Source: Scortum barcoo (Eukaryota > Chordata > Actinopteri > Centrarchiformes > Terapontidae). From it: 64,000 bases of DNA. Under the pieces are notes generated by a model. It did not search any database. It was not told the origin of the DNA and saw only the letters and a list, made by a program, of their open reading frames with translations. This document shows positions 58,001-64,000 of the stretch, piece by piece; within the stretch, counting starts at the first letter, position 1, and each line of letters starts with the position of its first letter. The stretch covers positions 19,563,803 through 19,627,802 of the forward strand of contig CM041534.1 of NCBI GenBank assembly GCA_023238725.1, given 5' to 3'. Made by a program: the position numbers and the translations under genes.

Positions 58001-61000
58001 ATGTTCCAAAATAGAGTAGCTTTTCTGACGACAGAGCTACTTTGCATTGCTTTAGTGGCACAGTCCACTGAGTTTTCATGAATGCATCATGAAGAGAGAA
58101 AACAGTCTTGGCTTGTTACCACCTGGCAACAATATCTGAAGTTAGAAATCTAATCCATTAATCTGAAATCACTGCAAGGGTCCTTTAAAGATCAACCTTT
58201 ACAGTAAGAGCACAGAGAGGATGCACAATGATTTAAATTATTATTTAGTAAATGTGGCTACCTCACATCTGCAGTCCTGGCCAGGTTGAAGTTTCCTCTG
58301 TTTCTCCTTATAATTGTGTCTCTTTGTGTGCGTCAGTCTCTGTTTTTCACCTGCGTCTGTCTGTATCTGTGTTCACACAAGTCTGAACATGTGTTTAGAA
58401 CAATCATCCAGCAGCACTTTAAACCTAGCTCATCCGGCTTTTCTCTGCAAGTTTGCTGTCAGAATTGAGTCACCTTGTTTACTTGAACTTTGTGTTTTTT
58501 TCGCTTTTTTTTTTTTTTTTTTGTGGTGCAGTCAGAGGACCATGTGCCTGAGGTGGAGGAGGCCATGATGGCTCAGTGCACCGAGAGGTTGCAGCAGGAG
58601 GCCTGCAAAGAGCTCTTCAAGGACTGTACCAAGTAAGATCATGGGGGGGTCCCATCTGTGCTGGTTTATTTTGTTCCACTTTTTTCTTTAGGATCTGTCA
58701 GACAAGGAGCCGGACACGTTGCTTATTCATCTCTGGATATCTGGAGGTTTTAGTCCCATGAAGAAGAGTTCCACACATATTACACTAATTGGGTGTTTCA
58801 AGGTTGATTTCCTAATATTTTTAAACTAAAATAAACGGAATAGTTTATTCAGTAATATAAAGTTATCTAATACTCCCCACCAGAATTACACATGTGGCAG
58901 TGTAGAGAAACAACAGTCAATAAACTAAAGTGGTTAAATTTACAAAAAATAGTGTTAAATGATCAGATAAAATGTGACAATTTTCTTCTTTTATACTCTG
59001 GCTGATTCTGGCTCCAAAATGAGATTTTTACCAAGAGGGTTCACACAGCACTGAAGACACAGGATGACATCGCCAAACACGTCTAACGAACGAGTTCCCA
59101 TTCGACTTGGCTCTTTAGTTGTTAGTTAGCTTGAAGCTAAAGTGACCCAAATGCGATTTCAGACTGTAAACACACACAGACAGTTTAAAAATCCAGTGCA
59201 CTCCCCTGTCAACACACTGAAACATATTTGGGAAATTACATAAGGTGAGATGTATACAAACTAAAGCACTTGCGACTGAATTTAACTAAATAAAATTGTG
59301 GAAACATTTCAGATTTATCCACGTTCAATGAAATGAAACTTCACTTCACACAAAGTGCATCAGTGATTTCCTTTTATCCCGAAATAGCAAAATACTCCTC
59401 TGTCTCTCTCTCTTTCTGAGGTTTCTGTTCTCCGGACACTTAAAAAGAAGTCCTGTGCTGCAGCTGCAATCATGCACTGAAAAGCACATCAAAACAAGTG
59501 CCCTGGAGAAAGCCGGCAGCCGGCGCACTGACCTGAATGTCGGTTCTGTCTCTGCTCCGGGTTCTGGCAGAGTCTCGGGTCTTTCAAGTCACAGGGCTCA
59601 GGTCCAAGCAAAGTCACGAGTCCCCGTGGCTTCACTCGCTGAGTCATTAGTGTCAACGTCAACCATGTTGCAGTTCTCCCTTTTGTTGTTTGTTGATGAG
59701 TGGTCAAATTTGTGACTTTCATTGCCACGTGCGCTGTATTCTGATTGGCCCAGAGAAGAACGGCTTCAGGAAGTGAGGAAGCAACATGTTTTAAATCCTT
59801 CACACCTTCTTGTCTCAACTTGTGTTATCAGTCGTACGTCAAAGTCTAGAGAAATGTCCTTGCTCCATAGATTTTATTGAGGATGCTTTGGGCGCTGACT
59901 TGGGCTGAACTTGGAGTTGACAAGTATCCCAGCATACATGTGTGTGTTAACTAGAGGCGCCATCTCCTGCTCACCTTTCAAAATCCTATTTTCTTCCTGT
60001 TATTGTTTCAAAGAGGACACAATAAAGTTCACGGCGGAGCAGCTCCAGGCCTGTAACATTAGATCCTGCTTTTGTAACACTAGATTTGTTTGCCAGTATT
60101 TCTCAAATGAGGAAGTTCAGGTTGAAATTTCTGACCATGTTGATCGTTTTGTCGTGGTTGGAAAATACCTGTAACGCAGAACAAAACACTTGTCCACTTC
60201 AAATCAAGAGGAAATTAAATAATGTATGCTGCAGTGAGAAGAATATGAGTATGAAAATAATAATAAACTGGAAATAAATACATGAAAGATGAGCAGAAAA
60301 ATAATAATAAATAATAACATTTGATGTTGCTCACTTGTGATGAGGAAGAGTTGATTGTTCATCCCATATTCAACACTCACACATTGAGTAACATCCTCTA
60401 ACGGCTCTGTTCATGCTTGTTGCGTAGGCGTGAGGCGGCACAGAGGCCAGTTTGTTTTTTCGAGCCACATCAAGTACAAAACATGAGTAATTTACTACAC
60501 AGCTTTGTACAGTATTAACACAGCAGACTCTGATGTTTCCTATCTCTATTTGTCTGGTATAAGAAGGTAAAAGATAAGTATGTTAATGTGAAATCCTTTA
60601 AATCTCTTACAGTGTGGGTTCAAAAGTCTCTTTCATTATTATTCAAACCGGTAATAATGAACCTTCATCTAGTTGGTGTCTAAACTCTACACAGTTTATC
60701 ACAAATACTACTTTTATGCAGAATAAAAAAATATGATTGGAAGCAGAGATTTTGGATTTCAATAAAACCGCTAGTGACACATTTCTAAATATCTTAATTG
60801 TTTTATTGCAATGAATATCACTTTCCCTGTCACGTTTGATTTGTGTTTCAGTCAGACAGTGACCTTGATCAAGACCGTTTCTCATATCAGTGGACTGAAA
60901 ACAGGAGACGCATTAGCTCACTGCCTGAGTTAAGCTGCTTTTTCAGAAGATTAATAAATCTGAAATGAATCCAAACACTTTTGTTCAGGTGAAATTGGGC

Positions 61001-61639
61001 TGCTTAACATTTTCTTCCTCCGCAGCATCATAGAAACATCTGACGGACCTGTCTGCACAGAGTCATGTGGACATAGTAAACTGTTTTTATAATTTTTATA
61101 ATCAAAACCATATTTTTATTATACATGAAACACAGATTTTGCGATTGTGATTAAGAGAGGATAAGAACATAAACCCCTTACTCAAAGCCAATGAAAAGTA
61201 TTTAAAAGTTAAGCCTAAATTACTAAGGAGTGAACGTGTGATAATGTAACTTTTGGAAGAAGATATAACACGTTTGTCTGCTCCTATACTTTCAGAGGAT
61301 TTGCCATCTATGTCTTTCTGTATTGTTAGAAAACTCCTTGTTCAACTGTTACACACATTCAGATTCAGTGTTAACTCAACAAGAGTAGAGTCAGCATTTA
61401 TACCATAAAGTGTGAAATAATACTGAAAAGTGTCAAATAAGTAAAATGTCCAAAAGTCCAAAGCCAAAGTTAGAGAGGACATTCTCATCTGTGGGCTGAA
61501 AATGACCTTCAGATTGTCTTTGTCGTTGTGTTTTTTTTTTTTTCAGATTGATCCACGACTACCTGAGCGTGGCGCCCTTCGCAGACTACCTCGACAGCAT
61601 GTACTACAACAGGTTCCTCCAGTGGAAATGGCTGGAGAG
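32948..61639 (+). CDS. grk6: G-protein-coupled receptor kinase 6, N-terminal half (exons 1-6; kinase domain beyond window)
   Basis: This encodes a serine/threonine kinase of the GRK4/5/6 group that phosphorylates activated receptors at the plasma membrane. Coding exons are 32948-32999, 41301-41396, 53867-53981, 57358-57435, 58532-58632 and 61547-61639, all with GT-AG borders. The start MELENIVANTVLLKARE is the N-terminal helix shared by GRK5 and GRK6. [14 protein letters not shown] is the basic lipid/calmodulin-binding stretch. SLCERQPIGRLLFRQFCETR through HDYLSVAPFADYLDS and RFLQWKWLER is the RGS-homology domain. Details such as LQFPHIS, CEELR, SLCERQ and SVAPFADYLDS favour GRK6 over GRK5. 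The protein stops at residue ~183 of about 576 (human), and the next expected exon (QPVTKNTFRQYR…) was not found before 64000. Exon 3 carries two extra bases that break the frame. Confidence 0.95.
34281..34372 (+). repeat. Teleost dispersed repeat, family G (CCTTTCGGATGAGACG type)
   Basis: 'cggctgaagtgcccttgagc', 'aagctgcc' and 'tctgtgacctttcggatgag' plus 'acgttct' are pieces of a common fish repeat. It is much more GC-rich than its surroundings and the edges are uncertain. Confidence 0.6.
39580..40260 (+). mobile_element. Non-autonomous DNA transposon, family C, nearly full length (681 bp)
   Basis: The left end 'caggggtggaaagaaagtac' and the inverse of the right end 'cagtggtggaataaatattc' are imperfect terminal inverted repeats. 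Subterminal 'cttaagtaaagtacctg' and 'cttttacttaagtaaag' add to this. CAGNGGTGGAA ends with AAGTACT-rich arms fit a hAT-like MITE common in teleosts. No 8-bp target duplication is seen at the present edges and no transposase frame is present. Confidence 0.8.
41301..41396 (+). CDS. grk6: grk6 exon 2 (basic lipid/calmodulin-binding stretch)
   Basis: After acceptor 'tttgttctacag', two bases complete Gly. It reads [20 protein letters not shown] then SLCEELRQTT plus one base at donor 'gtaaga'. Human GRK6 has [20 protein letters not shown] in this place. Confidence 0.97.
42845..43010 (+). repeat. Teleost dispersed repeat, family A
   Basis: 'ttgctaatctaagctaaccg', 'gctcctgactccagcctcat', 'gcagacatgagagtgggatt' and 'aaaatgtcagaccattcttt' match the order of the copy at 1860-2030, with a better preserved 3' part. 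Confidence 0.75.
45705..45757. repeat. (TA)n microsatellite, 53 bp
   Basis: This is an uninterrupted alternating TA tract, continued by 'gtatgtattatatag'. It is perfectly self-complementary and likely length-variable. Confidence 0.98.
46290..46510 (-). repeat. Teleost dispersed repeat, family B, inverted copy
   Basis: 'ttggtgatcctacaggtcaa', 'agatggtgaacttcatcagc' and 'atgagcgtgttagcatgctt' correspond to the inverse of the family B 5' and middle parts. It is strongly diverged. Confidence 0.6.
49185..49247 (-). repeat. Teleost dispersed repeat, family E, fragment
   Basis: 'atttaattaatcaagaaaat', 'caacaaattaattgatactg' and 'agtttggagttgcagcc' are the inverse of the family E start (compare 22461-22560). 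Confidence 0.6.
49840..50285 (+). repeat. Teleost dispersed repeat, family B, fullest copy
   Basis: In order: 'gtgtgtttgcatgctaaata', 'agtacagctgaggctgatgg', 'ttttgcaggtatttactcat', 'aagatcaccaaagttactac', 'catggcaatccatctaatag', a second 'ggtggtgctagattaaaggt' block, 'ggaccaccaaagtcagtagg', 'ttgttgagatatttcagcct' and 'accgaagtggtg'. The middle block appears twice, so it is either a tandem or a nested copy. Confidence 0.8.
50605..50700 (+). mobile_element. Non-LTR retrotransposon 3' tail-like segment
   Basis: 'gtaactttgtactttgtttt', 'gaaaggagctatacaaataa' and 'agtttattattgttagtagt' resemble the 3' end of LINE-type elements in fish, where a 'gctatataaataaagtttattatt' type of ending precedes a short simple repeat. 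A similar short segment is at 47458-47490. The body is missing. Confidence 0.5.
53040..53400 (+). pseudogene. Decayed LINE reverse-transcriptase remnant
   Basis: One frame reads AVQWCTEKNLLLNITKTKEL IVEF…, matching the 'WCxxNNLxLNxxKTKExxxDF' segment just after the catalytic core of non-LTR retrotransposon reverse transcriptases (Rex1/CR1-like group). Further on, in another frame, LRKLQKAP resembles the following 'LRKLKK' motif and 'IHSILEFSV' the 'ESILxxSI' motif. Frameshifts and stops separate these pieces, so it is a dead fragment inside grk6 intron 2. Confidence 0.7.
53814..53856 (+). repeat. (CT)n microsatellite forming the polypyrimidine tract of grk6 exon 3
   Basis: This is an almost uninterrupted CT tract (one 'cg' interruption) ending ten bases before the acceptor AG at 53865-53866. 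It serves as the pyrimidine tract of the exon 3 splice site. Confidence 0.95.
53867..53981 (+). CDS. grk6: grk6 exon 3 (start of RGS-homology domain; 2-bp insertion)
   Basis: It reads EKDYSSLCERQPIGRLLF then RQFCETRPELKR. After that the conserved continuation (CVKFLDAV) is found only two bases out of frame. The exon is 115 nt, while the phases of exons 2 and 4 require 113 modulo 3. The break coincides with a gcgcgc stretch at 53952-53957, one GC pair longer than expected. The donor 'gtaaga' is intact. Confidence 0.93.
53995..54018 (+). repeat. (GT)n microsatellite 13 bp after grk6 exon 3
   Basis: This is a 24-bp perfect GT tract beginning at the 14th intronic base after the exon 3 donor. Confidence 0.97.
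54479..55128. repeat. Cluster of five microsatellites
   Basis: Within 650 bp there are (GT)n 54479-54505, (GGA)n 54702-54731, (CA)n 54845-54879, (GT)n 54981-55013 and an interrupted (CA)n 55093-55128. The adjacent CA and GT tracts are inverted relative to each other, about 100 bases apart. Confidence 0.95.
55430..55560 (+). repeat. Teleost dispersed repeat, family B, fragment
   Basis: 'tggtggcgctagaggagaag', 'tcagaggatcggcagagtca', 'cttggaaccatgaatgtctg' and 'atccattcagatttagagat' match the central block of the family B repeat. Confidence 0.7.
55957..55980. repeat. (TCA)n microsatellite
   Basis: Eight perfect TCA units in grk6 intron 3. Confidence 0.97.
57358..57435 (+). CDS. grk6: grk6 exon 4
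   Basis: After acceptor 'gtgtttgtacag' it reads AEYEVTPDEKRKECGQEL then IDKYFNPK, 26 codons in phase 0, with donor 'gtagat'. Human GRK6 has AEYEVTPDDKRKACGRQL, which places it unambiguously. Confidence 0.97.
57436..58531 (+). other. grk6: grk6 intron 4
   Basis: This is a 1.1-kb AT-rich intron ending with an 18-T run (58505-58522) just before the 'gtggtgcag' acceptor. Nothing else is recognised. Confidence 0.85.
58532..58632 (+). CDS. grk6: grk6 exon 5
   Basis: It reads SEDHVPEVEEAMMAQCTERL then QQEACKELFKDCT plus two bases, with donor 'gtaaga'. This is the least conserved part of the RGS-homology domain. CKELF and the TxRLxQxxCK pattern agree with human GRK6. Confidence 0.93.
58633..61546 (+). 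other. grk6: grk6 intron 5
   Basis: This 2.9-kb intron has no repeats of note and no additional gene. The 59455-59715 frame has no domain and crosses no splice signals. The acceptor is preceded by a 14-T tract. Confidence 0.8.
61547..61639 (+). CDS. grk6: grk6 exon 6 (last exon in the window)
   Basis: One base completes Lys. It then reads LIHDYLSVAPFADYLDSM then YYNRFLQWKWLE plus two bases of Arg, with donor 'gtaaaa'. This stretch is nearly identical to human GRK6 (SVAPFADYLDS, RFLQWKWLER). The next exon should open with QPVTKN and was not found before the window ends. Confidence 0.97.
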
Positions 61640-64000
61640 GTAAAAAAAAAAAAAGTTCTCAAGCTCTCTATCTGCTTTTTTTGTCTCTGTTGCCTCTCTT
61701 TATCTCTCTTTCATGTGCATCAGCGTAATCTCTTCACACACATACACACACACACACACACACCACTTACCAGCTCACTGAGGCTCATATAGAGGCTAAA
61801 TTAGCCTTAAACTTCGCCACAGTACCAGTAACAACATGCTCAGCGACTTGCCTCATTCCTTCCTCTCCCCAGTGTCCTCATCCCCTCTGGGTTACGGGGG
61901 TGAGAACAACGCAATCCATTATCCAGTCATACCCAGCGATATCAGCGTGGCATATTTCATGATTTGAGTTTGAAGTTGCTCAACTGCAAAGTTTTCACAG
62001 CCGAGTTGAACTTCAGCAGCGAGGTGACTTTTGGACCGGGCTGACACAAGTGACTTTGCTGCGTTACAGATAGCACCGAGGAAGGTTTTGTTTATTGTAA
62101 TTATATGTAAAGTAACTCAGAAGGTAAATCTAGTGTCTAATCAGGTGTTATGATCAACGATCAGACATTTCCTCTTAAGTCATGTAAATATTTATTCATT
62201 TTGTTTAACCTTATTAAAAAACGGCACTCAGAAAATGTCACAAAATCTGAATTATTTGCCCTTAAAAGCAACTTGAAATTTCCCCAAATTGTCTCGTGGA
62301 ATGATTCTGCCATTTTAAACGCAGTAGCAGAAACACATATCAACCTGGTTTACCTGGTTTAGTGCAGACCGCAAACTTTCAGTGGAACTGGGTGCTGAAC
62401 AAAGATCACACCTGTTCAAATATTTGTGGACATTTACATAGATACAGTGGTTGTAATATTAAATAAGAGCCATTCAGCCTGGTGGTTACTTTTGAAACAT
62501 CATCTCCGCTGCAAACCCTCTGTTCACATTCGTCTCGATCGTCTCCTTTTCACTGACGAGACAAAGCAACTCATCTTCCCTGGTTGAAACTTCAGCTGTG
62601 TGTGTTTCTCTAAATCGCAAAGTTAATTCAAGCACAGTTAGTGGTGATAAACAGGTGAAATCCCACTCTGAACTTTAAACTAAACCCCAAGTAAAGCATG
62701 AATCTGGTCACATGTCACATACATACATTCTACAGTTGCCTTGCATTTGTTCCTCAAAAAAAGGATGTGAAATCTTGGTCAGAGTGAACACAAACTGTAA
62801 AAGATAAATGTTGGCACACAGTCAAACTGCAGGTTTAGCATGAGAACAAACCGGAGGACTCTGCTGTAAACAAAAAGGTGACTCAGAAGTAGCTTTCCTG
62901 GGAAAACGGGAGCCAGGGTCTAATGAAAATTCTTGGGAAATACACAGATCTGACTCCTTCTACTTAACTGTCGTCACACTTTTATGCACATAATCCAGTT
63001 TACAATCACTTAAGTGTTAATTTGTTGGCGGAGAAATAAATCCGTCACCACAATAATGGTTGTTATGAGTGTTGTCAGGTCTGTTTACGGACAGAGAAAG
63101 TTTATCTGAGTCTGCGTTCCATCAGGGACCATTGATGGTTCCCAGACTCCACTTTGAAAAGCTCTGGGATGTTGTAAACGTTCGCGTGTCCTCTGCAGTG
63201 GACGGAGCGTGTTTGGTGTTTGATGGTTGAACTGGGATCAGCAGAAACAAGCCACACGGGAGCGCAGTCTATCCCCAGAGATCGAAAGATCAGACCTGAA
63301 TCCTCGAGGTGACGACAGCGAAATACAAGACAGAGTGATGGAAAAAGAGAGAAAGATGCAGAGAAGGAAAGGGATAAAACGAAGCCAGAGACAAGAGAAA
63401 ATCAGCGACAGAACAAAAAGGAAAAGAGAAGGTGGAGACAGATGGTGCGTCTGTGTGCCCACCAGGAACCTTTCCCAGTATTTGGCTTATTTCCTCATTC
63501 ACAGCAGAGTGAGGCATGTTTCCTCCAGCCCCACAATCTGCCTGTCAGATTAAAATAAAAAAACACCCTGTATGTATGGCATTGTCAGCTTTCCAGGAAC
63601 TGTGCAAAGTTGATGACCTTGAATTTTTCAGTTCATCCAGTGAGGTTTAGAGATTTTTTTTTTCTTAATAAACCACAAGGTCACTGAATTCCCTCCACGG
63701 AGGAGAGTTTCTAATCTTTCAGCAGCAGTGAGAACATGAAAACCACCACCATAATTGGAGTTAAAATGTTTTCTTGCAGCAGCAATATTAAGCTGAGAGA
63801 TGTTGCAAGACACGTCAGGGAGCAAACGAAGAGACTGCAGAGAAGAGCCAAGAGCTGTTTGTTGTCACAGCTACAATAAGCAAATCAGAAAACAAATAAA
63901 ACAAGATGAGATAAAATAGGAGTAAGATTTTTAACACTGGACAGTCGGCTGTGGCTTCACTCACACTTTCACTCTGTCCTTCTGACTGAGAAGATAAGAG
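61640..64000 (+). other. grk6: grk6 intron 6 (start), runs off the window
   Basis: (CA)n is at 61735-61763. An A/G-rich stretch at 63260-63440 yields charged open frames on both strands, but it has no similarity to the expected kinase exons. No GxGxxG-encoding sequence was found. Confidence 0.7.

Noticed and set aside
63227..63553. Charged 108-codon open frame near the right edge
   Set aside because: This is A/G-rich DNA giving Lys/Arg/Glu codons. It does not match the expected next grk6 exon and has no motifs.

Overview
The window is vertebrate nuclear DNA, almost certainly from a teleost fish and probably a percomorph. The evidence is small coding exons with GT-AG borders in long AT-rich introns, abundant (CA)n/(GT)n microsatellites, and fragments of several dispersed repeats that I recognise as common in fish genomes. 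There are no operons, CRISPR arrays, phage or bacterial features. Almost all open reading frames longer than 60 codons are chance frames in introns or repeats.

Three conserved genes are supported, all by exon-level protein similarity. (1) arl10, an atypical ARF-like small GTPase, lies on the + strand with three coding exons at 4747-4937, 9675-9850 and 12938-13111. Its N-terminal exon was not found. (2) nop16, a nucleolar 60S ribosome-biogenesis factor, lies on the - strand. It is complete, with five coding exons between 29098 and 21238 and 170 codons that join in perfect phase. (3) The 5' half of grk6, a G-protein-coupled-receptor kinase, lies on the + strand. Six coding exons run from 32948 to 61639 and cover the N-terminal helix, basic lipid-binding stretch and most of the RGS-homology domain. 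The kinase domain lies beyond the right edge.

Layout: 1-562 is a degenerate acidic-codon minisatellite. About 4.7-15.6 kb is arl10 and its probable 3' UTR. About 15.6-20.7 kb is intergenic, with repeat fragments. About 20.7-29.2 kb is nop16, convergent with arl10. About 29.2-32.6 kb is the divergent intergenic space. From 32.6 kb to the end is grk6, with introns of 8.3 and 12.5 kb and a very microsatellite-rich stretch around exon 3 (53.8-55.1 kb). The three genes do not form a pathway. The convergent arl10/nop16 pair matches, from memory, the human chromosome 5q35 arrangement.

The most notable observations are two small frame-breaking tandem duplications in otherwise conserved exons: about 4 bp in arl10 exon A (near 4871-4880) and 2 bp in grk6 exon 3 (near 53952-53957). 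Both are in GC-rich sequence and most likely reflect consensus errors, but they would be disruptive if real. Others are a 118-bp, about 98% identical direct repeat on either side of the last arl10 exon, a 226-bp palindromic MITE-like element, and grk6 exon 3 squeezed between a (CT)n and a (GT)n microsatellite. I did not find a convincing new biological system.
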